In this document: in pieces, positions 18,401 to 27,415 of the stretch
Layout of the letters: each line of letters begins with the position of its first letter
Position numbering within the stretch: the first letter of the stretch is position 1
Assembly: GCA_016342325.1 (NCBI GenBank)
Contig: JAEINR010000042.1
Location: 1-49,948 of the forward strand
Length of the DNA stretch: 49,948 nucleotides
Origin: Desulfobacterium sp.
GTDB taxonomy: Bacteria > Desulfobacterota > Desulfobacteria > Desulfobacterales > Desulfobacteraceae
Direction: 5' to 3'
Notes under the pieces: model-generated
Database searches by the model: none
What the model saw: the letters and a program-made list of their open reading frames with translations, nothing else
Told to the model about the DNA's origin: nothing
Made by a program: the position numbers and the translations under genes

Positions 18401-18551
18401 TGGTTTATGCTCAACGCAAGTTTTTCTTATCTGGTGGAAAAACACCCAGTTTGGCCCGTTCTCATATGATAATTGGTTATGTAATGCCTTTGCAACCCTG
18501 CAAGCTAACAAACCGGATTCAAGAACCCTCTTATGGCAGGAAAGTCGTTTT

Positions 18552-20045
18552 TCAAGCCGGGAGGTCTGAAGGAAGCGTGATGGTGACCGTTGTACCTTCG
18601 CCCTTGGTGCTCTCGATCTCTATGGTTCCCTTGTGGCCGGTGACAACGCTTTTTGCGACAAAGAGGCCCAGGCCGGCGGCATCCTCTTTTTGGGATGAGA
18701 AATAGGGGTCAAACACCCTGGGCATGTCTTTTGATGAAATGCCTTGGCCGGTGTCGCTGATGGTGACCACGATGGAGCCGTTCTCATGGTCGAGGGAGAT
18801 GGAGACGATACCCTGGGGACCCACGGCCTGGAACGAATTTTTCAATATCGCCTTGAACGCGTTCAGCACCCCCCCAGGGGATGCTTCTATCTCGGGGATG
18901 TCGTTGAAATCGGTATGGATATCGATTTTTCTCGTTTGTTTTGTCAAGACCTCTGCCAGGGCCTTTTCAATGGTGTGCTTGACGCTCATGGGCTTTGGGG
19001 ATCCGTTGGTGGCCTGGATAAAGCGCTTTATTTCTGCGGCGGTTTTTACGATCAGGCCGATTCCCTGGAGCGAGTTGTTGATGATTTCGGGATAGCGTTC
19101 CAAGATCCTGTCCATGTTGGTTGTTTTCCTGAACGCGTTGATCTCATCTATTCGGGTGTTGGTGTCGCTTGTTTTTCGAAGGGATTTTGATATGTCGATG
19201 ATCTGCAGCAGGGCTTTGTATTTGTCGATCAGTTCCGTCATGTCCGAGCGATAGCCCTCGATGGTGGTCAGGTTATTCATGACCGCTTCAGCAGGCTGGT
19301 CGAGTCTCTGGGCCGCCTTTGACGTGAAATCCTCAATGAAACGGTGCTCCTTGGACTGTTTCAGTTCTTCCTCAGCCGTCTTGAGGCTGGTAAGGGCTTC
19401 CTCCAGGCGGTGTTTCTTGTCCTTGATCATCTGTTCCAGGCTCTTGTTGTACTTTGCCAGGTTTGACTCGGCAACGATTCTTCTGGCGATCTCTTCGTTC
19501 AGGCGCCTGTTTTTCTCGGCAATCTCTTTTTTTTGCTTTTCAAGATGGGTGAGGTGTTCAAACGATCGTATGGCGGTTGTGACTGAGGTGAAGAGCTTTT
19601 GGCTGGTCAGTTCCGTCTTTTCCTTATAATCATTGATATCGTAATCCAGGATGATGCTTTTTTCAGGGGCCTTGCCCGGCTGACCGGTTCTCAGGATGAT
19701 TCGTATGTTGCTGTTGTTTGCTTCCTGCCTGATGAAGCGCGCCACCTCCAGGCCGGCATGGTTGGTCTCCATGACCACATCCAGAAGAATACAGGCGCAG
19801 TCGGGGTGCTCTTTGATCATTTTTTTTGCCTCCCCGCCTGAGTAGGCGTGGAGAAATTTCAGTCCGGCATTTTTGTAGCTGTAGTCCGAAAGAACCATTG
19901 TGGTCATGTTGTGGACATCTTTTTCATCATCCACGATCAGGAGCTTCCAGGGTGGAGGACCCGAGGGCTTTGGATGTTTTTTTGAAGATTCTGCTGCAAA
20001 GAGGATGTCGTCGTCACCTGGGTTGTTCGGTTGTTTGTCTGTCAT
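18552..20045 (-). CDS. Receiver-coiled coil-HATPase protein with degenerate H-box
   Basis: This is a 497-residue cytoplasmic protein. An N-terminal receiver (about 33-155) has DD at 39-40, the phosphoacceptor Asp at about 89 in ILLDVVME, LRTGQPG and YKEKTE. A coiled coil follows (about 170-245), then a helical dimerisation region and a GHKL ATPase domain (about 370-495) with N-box AILKNSFQAV, G1 SDTGQGIS, the DPYFSSQ box and G2 AGLGLFVAKS. In the dimerisation region the segment KAAQRLDQP lines up with the usual SHELRTP box, so the phosphoacceptor His is Gln. It may transphosphorylate another protein, or act as an ATP-dependent switch. It is the last gene of the acs cluster, 78 nt after the M50-like gene. 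Confidence 0.85.
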   Translation of the reverse strand: MTDKQPNNPGDDDILFAAESSKKHPKPSGPPPWKLLIVDDEKDVHNMTTMVLSDYSYKNAGLKFLHAYSGGEAKKMIKEHPDCACILLDVVMETNHAGLEVARFIRQEANNSNIRIILRTGQPGKAPEKSIILDYDINDYKEKTELTSQKLFTSVTTAIRSFEHLTHLEKQKKEIAEKNRRLNEEIARRIVAESNLAKYNKSLEQMIKDKKHRLEEALTSLKTAEEELKQSKEHRFIEDFTSKAAQRLDQPAEAVMNNLTTIEGYRSDMTELIDKYKALLQIIDISKSLRKTSDTNTRIDEINAFRKTTNMDRILERYPEIINNSLQGIGLIVKTAAEIKRFIQATNGSPKPMSVKHTIEKALAEVLTKQTRKIDIHTDFNDIPEIEASPGGVLNAFKAILKNSFQAVGPQGIVSISLDHENGSIVVTISDTGQGISSKDMPRVFDPYFSSQKEDAAGLGLFVAKSVVTGHKGTIEIESTKGEGTTVTITLPSDLPA

Positions 20046-20123
20046 GGCCGTTTCCTGAATATAGCGGTTGTGTAAGAATCGTATTTCTATAATAACTACG
20101 AGGAATAGGCGACGATGTCAATA

Positions 20124-20783
20124 CTATCCCGAGATAAAGTCGAACATGGCCGTGACAACGGGATAGAGATAGGCGTTCAAAAGGTTCCAATCGTTTTCTC
20201 GGATAACCAGCAGGGCTGCCACAAAGAGGTAGGGGAGGCTTTTTGCAAACCGGGTCACATGGGGAGACCGCTTCAATCTTCCGGGAAAGAAGACCGAGAC
20301 AAGGGTGGCCCCGGCAAGGGGGGGGATGGGCAGAAAACTGGCCACAAACACCATTAGGTTTACGGCCAGGACGATTGAGAACACCTGGTCTTCGAGGCCC
20401 CAGTTCCCCATGATCCACAGGATGCTGCCCGTGATGGAGGCGAGCATGAGGTTGGCTGCCGGGCCTGCAAATTTAACCAGGATGAGGCTGAGACCAGGGC
20501 GTTTGAAGTTGTCCGTCTCTATTTTTGGTTGTTTGGGCCAGCCAAATCCGGCGATGGCAAAGCAAAGGAGTCCGGAAAGCTCCATGTGAAACAGGGGGTT
20601 GAAGTGGAACCTGTCCTTTGTATTGGTGTGGGCATCCCCCAGTACGGTGGCCATGAAGGCCTGGGCCTCGGCGTTGACGGTGATGGCAAGGAAAATCGAC
20701 ACAATAAAGATGATGGTGGTGTCAAACTGAAGATTAGAAAAGTCCAGGACAAAGGGAATTTCGATCAGACGATGGGGATCCAT
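20124..20783 (-). CDS. M50 (site-2 protease)-like membrane protein without catalytic residues
   Basis: This 219-residue membrane protein has the architecture of short M50 proteases of the rhomboid-like S2P subgroup. VNAEAQAFMATVLGD (from residue 36) aligns with the HExxH helix, but both His and the Glu are replaced (NAEAQ). IAGFGWPKQPKI and VKFAGPAANLMLA match the middle of the family. FLPIPPLAG replaces the NxxPxPPLDG motif, losing the zinc-ligand Asp. It is therefore probably not a zinc protease, but may keep a substrate-binding or chaperone role in the membrane. The start has AAAGGA 7 nt upstream. It lies between the OFA-type transporter and the receiver/ATPase protein of the acs cluster. 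Confidence 0.8.
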   Translation of the reverse strand: MDPHRLIEIPFVLDFSNLQFDTTIIFIVSIFLAITVNAEAQAFMATVLGDAHTNTKDRFHFNPLFHMELSGLLCFAIAGFGWPKQPKIETDNFKRPGLSLILVKFAGPAANLMLASITGSILWIMGNWGLEDQVFSIVLAVNLMVFVASFLPIPPLAGATLVSVFFPGRLKRSPHVTRFAKSLPYLFVAALLVIRENDWNLLNAYLYPVVTAMFDFISG

Positions 20784-20808
20784 TGGCTATCCTTTCTGTG
20801 GGGGAGGG

Positions 20809-20845
20809 CCCGGGGCATGGACCGTATGTTTTGCCATGCCCCGGG
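20809..20845. terminator. 12-bp intercistronic hairpin downstream of the OFA-type transporter
   Basis: CCCGGGGCATGG and CCATGCCCCGGG form a perfect 12-bp stem with a 13-nt loop. No T-tract follows on the minus strand, so partial termination or mRNA end protection between the transporter and the M50-like gene is more likely than full termination. Confidence 0.6.
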
Positions 20846-20857
20846 AGATTAGTGATA

Positions 20858-22147
20858 TTAGCCGTTATACTGGGGTTTTGTGGTCAGTTTTGCCAGAATG
20901 ACGCCGGCCACCAGAAGGCCGCCTGAGATGTAGAATGCCAGGTTGAGGCTGCCGGTAATATCCTGGATCACGCCGCCCACCCGTGCCATGAAGAATCCCA
21001 GTCCCCATCCAACGAACACGAGTCCATAGTTGAAACCCAGGTTTTTTGCACCAAAGAAATCCGCTGTAAAGGACGGCATCAGTGCCAATCCCCCGCCGTA
21101 CTGCCAGTAGGCAATGCCCACAACCAGGAACAGGAGAAAGAGGTTTTGGGTTGAGATCACATAGGGAAGGGAAAAGAGGCAGAGGGCTGAGACGCCGCAG
21201 TTGAGGCAGTAGGCATTGAGCCGTCCGATCTTGTCAGAGTAGTACCCTGTGCCCACCCGGCCGGAGGCGTTGATCAGCCCGCCGAAGGAGACCAGAATCC
21301 ACGCGTTTGCCATGAAAAAGGGCATCCCTTTTGCCGTTTTCATCATGAGCCCCTTGGCGCTGCTGATGATGAGAAGGCCCGATTGGGTGGTGAGGACGAA
21401 CATGAAGACCAGGGCATAGAACTGCCAGGTTCTGAGCACGTCTCCAGCCTCCCAGTCGTGGGTCTTTTCCGTGGCCTGGGTGGTGCCGGCGTTGGTCACG
21501 TTGGAAGGGGGAACATACCCTGGAGGGGGCGTTTTAAGGAGCTGGCCTGCAATGACCACTACAACGGCAAAGAAGATGCCCAGGACCACAAAGCTTCCGG
21601 TGATGCCGTAGAGGTCGATGAGCTTCTGGCCCAGCCAACCGATGTAGAGGGCGGCGCCGCCGTAACCTCCCACAACGAGTCCTGCCACGAGTCCCCGTTT
21701 TTCAGGGCCGAACCATTTCAGGGCCGCAGGGGTGGGGGCGGCATAGCCGATGCCCATTCCAGCGCCACCGAGGATGCCGAAACCGATGATGAGCCCTGTA
21801 TAACTCTTCATAATTCCCGCAACGATGCAGCCGGCCGCAAGGAGCAACCCCCCGCAGGTGGCGCCGAATTTAGGACTGATTCTGTCCTGGATTCGTCCCC
21901 CCGGGATCATGAGAATGGCAAAGACGATGACGCAAAGGGAGAAGGGCGTTGCCGCCTGTGCATTGGTTAGGTAGGTCCATCCTGCGTTGATGCCGGTCAT
22001 TACCTCGCCGGCCTTGTTAACGTCTACCAGGGCGGATTTCCAGATGCTCCAGGCATAGAGAATACCAAGACAAAGATTGATGGCCGTACCGGCAAAGGTG
22101 GTGATCCATGCTTGTGCCGGGACTTTTGAGATTGCTTGTGTGGTCAT
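20858..22147 (-). CDS. OFA-family MFS transporter (oxalate/formate antiporter-like)
   Basis: This is a 429-residue, 12-helix major facilitator protein. The N-terminal segment AWITTFAGTAINLCLGILYAW is typical of the OFA family, as are GGAGMGIGYAAPTPAALKWFG and KRGLVAGLVVGGYGGAALYIG in the first half. The ATG at 22147 has AAAGGAG 7 nt upstream and is preferred over an in-frame start 42 nt earlier. OFA proteins carry small mono- or dicarboxylates. Placed 42 nt after the prpE gene and in the same cluster as acs, it most likely imports acetate, propionate or a similar acid; the substrate is inferred from context. A strong hairpin follows the gene. Confidence 0.88.
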   Translation of the reverse strand: MTTQAISKVPAQAWITTFAGTAINLCLGILYAWSIWKSALVDVNKAGEVMTGINAGWTYLTNAQAATPFSLCVIVFAILMIPGGRIQDRISPKFGATCGGLLLAAGCIVAGIMKSYTGLIIGFGILGGAGMGIGYAAPTPAALKWFGPEKRGLVAGLVVGGYGGAALYIGWLGQKLIDLYGITGSFVVLGIFFAVVVVIAGQLLKTPPPGYVPPSNVTNAGTTQATEKTHDWEAGDVLRTWQFYALVFMFVLTTQSGLLIISSAKGLMMKTAKGMPFFMANAWILVSFGGLINASGRVGTGYYSDKIGRLNAYCLNCGVSALCLFSLPYVISTQNLFLLFLVVGIAYWQYGGGLALMPSFTADFFGAKNLGFNYGLVFVGWGLGFFMARVGGVIQDITGSLNLAFYISGGLLVAGVILAKLTTKPQYNG

Positions 22148-22189
22148 TGTTATCTCCTTTGTTGTTGGTAAATTATCAAAAATAGGCAA

Positions 22190-24094
22190 TCACGGAGCCT
22201 TTTTCCCATAGCCGATGGCGCCCAGGCTCTCCTCTATCTCATCGAGGATGGCGGGATCGTCAATGGTGGCCGGGACCTTGTACGCCTTGCAGTCGGCAAT
22301 GCTACGCATGGTGCCCCTGAGGATTTTGCCGGACCGGGTCTTTGGAAGCCGCTTGACAACGGTGGCCGTCTTGAACGCTGCCACAGGGCCGATCTGGTCC
22401 CGAACCATCTGGATGGCCTCCTTGATGATCTTGTCGTGGCTTTCCGTAACCCCGGCGTTGAGCACGAGAAAGCCCAGGGGCACCTGGCCCTTAAGTTGGT
22501 CATCCACCCCCATGACGGCGCATTCGGCAACCAGGGGATGGTTGGCCAGCACCTCTTCCATGGCCCCTGTGGAGAGCCTGTGGCCGGCAACGTTGATGAT
22601 GTCGTCGGTGCGGGTCATGACATAGATATAGCCCTCTTCATCGATGTATCCTGCATCTGCGGTCTTGTAGTATCCGGGGAATTCCTCAAGATAAGCTTCC
22701 ACATACCGTTTGTCGTTCTGCCACAGGGTGGGCAGGGTGCCCGGAGGAAGAGGCAGCTTCACGACAATGGCGCCGATCTCGCCCGGGGCAACCGGTTTGG
22801 TATTGGGATCGACCACCTGGACGTCCCAGCCCGGAACAGCCTTTGTGGGGGAGCCCGGTTTTACCGGAAAATGGTGGAGTCCCATGCAGTTTGCTGCAAT
22901 GGCCCAGCCGGTTTCAGTTTGCCACCAGTGATCGATGACCGGAACTTTGATGTTGGTTTCAGCCCATTTCAGGGTGTCAGGGTCGGTGCGCTCACCGGCC
23001 AGAAAGAGGATCTTAAAGGCGGAGAGATCGTAATCTTTCATGAGTTTGGCTTCGGGATCTTGCTGCTTGATGGCCCGGAAGGCCGTGGGTGCGGTGAACA
23101 TGCTCTTGACACCGTGTTCTGCTATGACCCGCCAGAATGCGCCCGCATCCGGTGTTCCCACGGGTTTTCCTTCATACAGGATGGTGGTGCATCCACTGAA
23201 GAGCGGTCCGTAAACGATGTAGGAATGGCCCACGACCCAGCCGATGTCGCTGGCTGCCCAATAGACATCCCCCTGGTCCACGCCGTAGATCGCTTTCATG
23301 CTCCATTTCAGGGCCACCATATGGCCGCCGTTGTCCCTGACCACGCCCTTGGGCTCGCCCGTGGTGCCCGAGGTGTAGAGGATGTAGAGGGGGTCGGTGG
23401 CCTTGACCGGAACACAATCATGGGGTTTTGCCTCACCCATGAGATCGTCCCAGTCAAAGTCCCTGCCCGACTTGAGTTCGGCCTGGGACATTTTGCGCTG
23501 GAAGATCACGCAGCTTTCGGGTTTGGACTTTGCCAGATGGATGGCCTCGTCCAGGAGGGGTTTATAGGGGATCACCTTCTTTGTCTCTATGCCGCAGGAG
23601 GCCGAGACAATGACCTTGGGCTTTGCATCGTTGATGCGGGTGGCAAGCTCATTGGCGGCAAATCCGCCGAATACCACTGAATGAACCGCACCGATCCGTG
23701 CACAGGCAAGCATGGCGATCATGGCTTCAGGGATCATGGGCATGTAGATGATTACCCGGTCACCCTTTTTGACATTCTTTGCAGCAAGGACCCCGGCAAA
23801 TTTTGCCACCTCGTCCCTTAAGTCCAGAAACGTGTACTCCCGCTTAGTGTCAGTTACCGGACTGTCGTAGATCAGGGCTGTGTTTTCCCCGATACCGTTG
23901 TCGATGTGAAGGTCCAGGGCGTTGTAGCAGGTGTTCATCTCGCCGCCGGTGAACCATCGGTAGAACGGTTTGTTTGAATCATCAAGCACTTTGTCCCAGC
24001 GTTTGTACCAGTGGCACTCTTCTGCAATCGGTCCCCAAAAGGCGTCAGGATCGTGAATGGACTGGTCATAGGCCTCGGCATACAAGTTTGACAT
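22190..24094 (-). CDS. prpE: Propionyl-CoA synthetase (PrpE/ACSS3-type acyl-CoA ligase)
   Basis: This 634-residue AMP-forming ligase activates a short-chain acid to its CoA thioester with ATP. The PrpE branch is indicated by SGTTGEPKGVVRDNGGHMVAL, the motif DHWWQTETGWAIAANCMG and the N-terminal YNALDLHIDNGIGENTAL. PLPPGTLPTLW and the hinge region TRTDDIINVAGHRLSTG are also typical. The catalytic Lys is in LPKTRSGKILRGTMR, the site usually controlled by reversible acetylation. The ATG at 24094 (MSNLYAEAYDQ) matches the family N-terminus; a longer frame upstream is not supported. It follows acs by 76 nt and precedes the OFA-type transporter by 42 nt. Propionate is the likely substrate, but acetate cannot be excluded. 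Confidence 0.9.
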   Translation of the reverse strand: MSNLYAEAYDQSIHDPDAFWGPIAEECHWYKRWDKVLDDSNKPFYRWFTGGEMNTCYNALDLHIDNGIGENTALIYDSPVTDTKREYTFLDLRDEVAKFAGVLAAKNVKKGDRVIIYMPMIPEAMIAMLACARIGAVHSVVFGGFAANELATRINDAKPKVIVSASCGIETKKVIPYKPLLDEAIHLAKSKPESCVIFQRKMSQAELKSGRDFDWDDLMGEAKPHDCVPVKATDPLYILYTSGTTGEPKGVVRDNGGHMVALKWSMKAIYGVDQGDVYWAASDIGWVVGHSYIVYGPLFSGCTTILYEGKPVGTPDAGAFWRVIAEHGVKSMFTAPTAFRAIKQQDPEAKLMKDYDLSAFKILFLAGERTDPDTLKWAETNIKVPVIDHWWQTETGWAIAANCMGLHHFPVKPGSPTKAVPGWDVQVVDPNTKPVAPGEIGAIVVKLPLPPGTLPTLWQNDKRYVEAYLEEFPGYYKTADAGYIDEEGYIYVMTRTDDIINVAGHRLSTGAMEEVLANHPLVAECAVMGVDDQLKGQVPLGFLVLNAGVTESHDKIIKEAIQMVRDQIGPVAAFKTATVVKRLPKTRSGKILRGTMRSIADCKAYKVPATIDDPAILDEIEESLGAIGYGKKAP

Positions 24095-24170
24095 AAGAGT
24101 AGGTTTCCTATTTGGTAAAAGATTTTGACCGGCGGCAGGGAATGGAGGGTGCCGCCGGTCTTGCAAAGAG

Positions 24171-26204
24171 TTAGCTTTTCTCAACCATATCCTTGATGGT
24201 TTCAACAACTTCGGGGTTGGCCAGGGTCATGACATCACCCACGTCGTTGTTGTTGGAGATGGCCCCCAGAACCCGGCGCATGATTTTGCCGGACCGGGTT
24301 TTTGGCATATCCGGAACGAGCCATACCTTTCTTGGTTTTGCAATCTTGCCGATCTGCTCGCATATAGCGTCGGAGATTTTCTGGGCCAGGGCGTCGGTTG
24401 CCTCGACTCCTGGTTTGAGGGCGATGTATAGATCGGGCTCCTTGCCCTTGATCTCGTGGGCCACCGGAACAACGGCGGCCTCGGCAACCTCCTGCACGGT
24501 CAAGGAGGCGGACTCGATCTCCTTGGTGCCGAGCCTGTGGCCCGATACGTTGATCACGTCATCGATGCGGCCCAGGATCCTGTAGTAGCCGTCCTCGCTG
24601 CGGGTGGCCGCATCCCCTGCAAGATAGGGCCAGTCCCGCCAGTCCTTGCTCTTGGGATCCTTGCAATATCTTGCAAAATAGGTGTCCACAAACCGGTCCC
24701 TGTCGCCCCAGATGGTCTGGAACTGACCCGGCCACGGGTTCTGGATGCAGATGTTTCCGGCAATGCCGGGCTGGGTCACCTCGTTACCATCATCGTCGTA
24801 GATGATGGGGTGGATACCCGGGACGCCGGGGCCGGCACTGCCCGGCTTCATGGGATTGAGGCCGGGAACGGTGGAGCAGAGGAATCCGCCGGTCTCGGTC
24901 TGCCACCAGGTGTCCACGATGATGGCCTCCCCCTTGCCCACGGCGGACTGGTACCATTTCCATACCTCGGGCTCGATGGGCTCGCCCACGGTGGTCATGT
25001 GTTTGAAGTGGTAGTCGTATTTGGCAGGCTCGTCAGGACCGATTTTTCGAAGGGCCCGGATGGCGGTGGGGGCAGTGTGGAAGATGTTGACGTCAAGTTC
25101 CTGGGCGATTCTCCAGGAGCGGCCGGCATCCGGATAGGTGGGGACGCCTTCGTAGATGACGGTGGAGGCGCAAAGGGCGAGGGGGCCATATACAATAAAG
25201 GAATGGCCGGTGATCCATCCGATGTCGGCCATGCACCAGTAGACATCTTCGGGCTGGATATCCTGGATATATTTAGACATGGCCGTGACATAGGCAAGAT
25301 AGCCGCCGGTGCTGTGCTGGCACCCTTTGGGTTTTCCGGTTGTTCCGCTGGTGTACATGAGGAAGAGGGGATCTTCGGACAGCATTTGCTCGGGTGCGAC
25401 CCGCTTTCCATAATGATTTTTGAGTTCATCGTTGACGAAAACGTCCCTGTTTTCGACCATGGGGGTTTCCGTGGAGCTCTTGCCCGGATAGCGCTGCCAT
25501 ACCAGAACCTTGTCCACGATCTGGCCTTCTTCTTTGGCGATGGCCACGGCCTCGTCTGCGTTGACCTTGTGGTTGAGCAGTTTGCCGGATCTATAGTAGG
25601 CATCCATGGAGATGAGAACCCTGGAGTTGGAATCCACGATCCTGTCGGCGCAGGCATTTGCAGAGAATCCGCCGAAGACCACGGAATGGATCACGCCGAG
25701 CCTTGCGCAGGCAAGCATGGTGATGGGAAGCTCAGCAGACATGGGCATGTGGATCGTGACCCTGTCTCCTCTTTTTAGGCCTGCAAAGTCCCGGAGCACC
25801 GCGGCAAATTCGTTGACCCGGACATAGAGTTCCTGGTAGGAGATGTGGTCGATCCGCTCTTCTTCCAGTTCCGGAACAAAATGGATGGCGGTCTTGTTTT
25901 TGTTCTTCTCAAGATGGCGGTCGATGCAGTTGTAACTGGCGTTGAGCTTTCCGCCCTTGAACCATTTCCAGCAGGGCGCGTCGCTTGTGTCCAGGACTTC
26001 ATCCCAGTACTTGTCCCAGGTCAGGAGCTCTGCAAATTCCGTGTAGCAATCGGGGAAGTTATCGAGGCTGAACCTTTCAAAAATCGATGGATCCGTAAGA
26101 TTCGCTTGTCCGATGAATTTTGTTGAGGGATAGAAGTAATCTTCTTCCTTCCAGTGTACAGCAATCTGTGCCTCAGTGGTCTCTTCTACTTTTTTGTCGC
26201 CCAT
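24171..26204 (-). CDS. acs: Acetyl-CoA synthetase (AMP-forming)
   Basis: This 677-residue enzyme converts acetate, ATP and CoA to acetyl-CoA. The N-terminal ACS domain (about 45-100) precedes the AMP-binding motifs TSGTTGKPKGCQHSTGGY and VDTWWQTETGGF, whose Trp shapes the small acetate pocket. The hinge ILGRIDDVINVSGHRLGT follows, and the acetylatable Lys is in MPKTRSGKIMRRVL. Length is normal for the family. The start has AAGGAGAG 6 nt before the ATG. It is the first gene of the probable five-gene operon running to 18552, with a candidate TATAAT promoter at 26328-26333 and a leader of about 115 nt. Confidence 0.95.
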   Translation of the reverse strand: MGDKKVEETTEAQIAVHWKEEDYFYPSTKFIGQANLTDPSIFERFSLDNFPDCYTEFAELLTWDKYWDEVLDTSDAPCWKWFKGGKLNASYNCIDRHLEKNKNKTAIHFVPELEEERIDHISYQELYVRVNEFAAVLRDFAGLKRGDRVTIHMPMSAELPITMLACARLGVIHSVVFGGFSANACADRIVDSNSRVLISMDAYYRSGKLLNHKVNADEAVAIAKEEGQIVDKVLVWQRYPGKSSTETPMVENRDVFVNDELKNHYGKRVAPEQMLSEDPLFLMYTSGTTGKPKGCQHSTGGYLAYVTAMSKYIQDIQPEDVYWCMADIGWITGHSFIVYGPLALCASTVIYEGVPTYPDAGRSWRIAQELDVNIFHTAPTAIRALRKIGPDEPAKYDYHFKHMTTVGEPIEPEVWKWYQSAVGKGEAIIVDTWWQTETGGFLCSTVPGLNPMKPGSAGPGVPGIHPIIYDDDGNEVTQPGIAGNICIQNPWPGQFQTIWGDRDRFVDTYFARYCKDPKSKDWRDWPYLAGDAATRSEDGYYRILGRIDDVINVSGHRLGTKEIESASLTVQEVAEAAVVPVAHEIKGKEPDLYIALKPGVEATDALAQKISDAICEQIGKIAKPRKVWLVPDMPKTRSGKIMRRVLGAISNNNDVGDVMTLANPEVVETIKDMVEKS

Positions 26205-26639
26205 TGATTCTCTCCTTGGATTTTAGTTGAGTGAACAGGGTGTTAAATACAATAAAAAGTAAAAAATGGGTTCTATCACCTCCTTTATAGTAAAAAATAG
26301 ATTTATCGCTGTTATTTGTCCCATGTCATTATAAAAAAAACATGGTTTATCGAAAAACGTGAAGGCTGGAAGCCTTTATTTACAGTGTTAGACCACTTTT
26401 AGGGTGCAAAAGGAGCGTTGAGCGTCGCAGCTCTGGTTCGCACAGAACTAATTGTAATGCGATGAATGTAATTCATATCGTATATGCGACTATAAAAAGG
26501 AAATTTTATTTAGTCAATAGAAAATTGAAAAAAATCACGGTTTTTTAAAAATTGATTGCATAGTAGCTGGTTTTTTGGATATCGTCATCGCAGATGAGCT
26601 TCATTGATATGATGATCAGCCAAAAGGAGGATGAATAGA
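26205..26639. other. Divergent control region between acs and the LUD gene
   Basis: This AT-rich gap of 435 bp holds the acs leader. On the minus strand AAGGAGGTGAT (26275-26285) matches the full 16S rRNA tail complement, yet no ATG follows closely; an ATT codon 7 nt on would open a 14-codon frame. A small hairpin (AAGGCT/AGCCTT) lies at 26362-26376. ATGAAT-GTA-ATTCAT (26462-26476) is a palindrome suitable as an operator. I see no gene in this region. Confidence 0.5.
26328..26356 (-). promoter_or_regulatory. Candidate promoter of the acs operon
   Basis: A perfect TATAAT lies at 26328-26333 on the minus strand; the matching -35 (TTTTCG) is poor. Flanking CCATG/CATGG arms bracket the -10 region. 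Transcription would start near 26320. Confidence 0.35.
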
Positions 26640-27293
26640 GTGAAAAATCCCGTAGATAATTTTTGGAAACTCAAGTCTGTCCTGGTTAAAGAGGCGCTTG
26701 AGAAGAACAACTTCGAGGTGTTCCTGGCCGATACTGGGGATGATGCCAAAAAAATCGCACTGGAAGATATCATTCCCGGGCTCAATGTGAAGAGCGTTTC
26801 CTGGGGGGGGTCCATGAGCTTTGTCGCCACAGGCCTTTTCCACGTCCTGAACAGCGATGAAAGCCTGACCGTGCTCAACACCTTTGATAGAAGCCTTGAT
26901 CCGGAAGCGCAGATGGCGCTTCGAAGGCAGTCGCTTCTCGTGGACCTTTTTGTCACGGGCACCAATGCCGTCACCGAGGATGGACAGCTTGTCAACCTCG
27001 ATATGATCGGCAACAGGATCGGGGGGATCACCTTTGGTCCCAAACATGTCATCATCATTGTGGGAAGAAACAAGATATGCCACGACCTGGCAGAGGCCAT
27101 GGATCGGGTCAAGAACCTTGCAGCTCCCATCAACGTGATGGGGCTTGGCAAGAAAGCGCCCTGCAGTGAGACAGGCGTTTGCCACGACTGCGCAAGTCCC
27201 GACAGGATCTGCAACACGTGGACGATTACGGAGAAGTGCTTTCCCAAAAAGAGAGTGAAAATCATACTTGTAAATGAGGACCTTGGGTTTTAA
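26640..27293 (+). CDS. LUD domain (lactate utilisation, DUF162) protein
   Basis: This 217-residue soluble protein of the LUD family has VKSVSWGGSMSF, LFVTGTNAVTEDGQLVNLD and GPKHVIIIVGRNKI. A C-terminal Cys set, PCSETGVCHDCASPDRIC, is typical of this subfamily. LUD proteins include LutC and relatives acting in lactate or redox metabolism; the stand-alone Cys-tailed form has no established reaction. An in-frame ATG at 26631 directly abuts AAAGGAGG, too close for use, so I choose the GTG at 26640, 9 nt after it. The gene is divergent from acs and stands alone, with the LysO-type genes converging from the other side. Confidence 0.85.
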   Translation: MKNPVDNFWKLKSVLVKEALEKNNFEVFLADTGDDAKKIALEDIIPGLNVKSVSWGGSMSFVATGLFHVLNSDESLTVLNTFDRSLDPEAQMALRRQSLLVDLFVTGTNAVTEDGQLVNLDMIGNRIGGITFGPKHVIIIVGRNKICHDLAEAMDRVKNLAAPINVMGLGKKAPCSETGVCHDCASPDRICNTWTITEKCFPKKRVKIILVNEDLGF

Positions 27294-27415
27294 CATGGAG
27301 AGAATAACCGTATTTCAGTAAAACGGTCGGGCGAAGGGGGCGAAGGGTAATATCGCTCTTCTTCCGATCCTCCCTGAGATTCTCTGAAAAACCCTGTACG
27401 CCGGAGGCGTGATAC

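Noticed and set aside
22436-25778. Two long plus-strand frames opposite prpE and acs
   Set aside because: Both lie antisense to clear acyl-CoA synthetases and give Gly/His-rich sequences without motifs.
26585-27296. Minus-strand frames opposite the LUD gene
   Set aside because: The LUD protein has clear family motifs and a good ribosome site; the antisense frames have neither.
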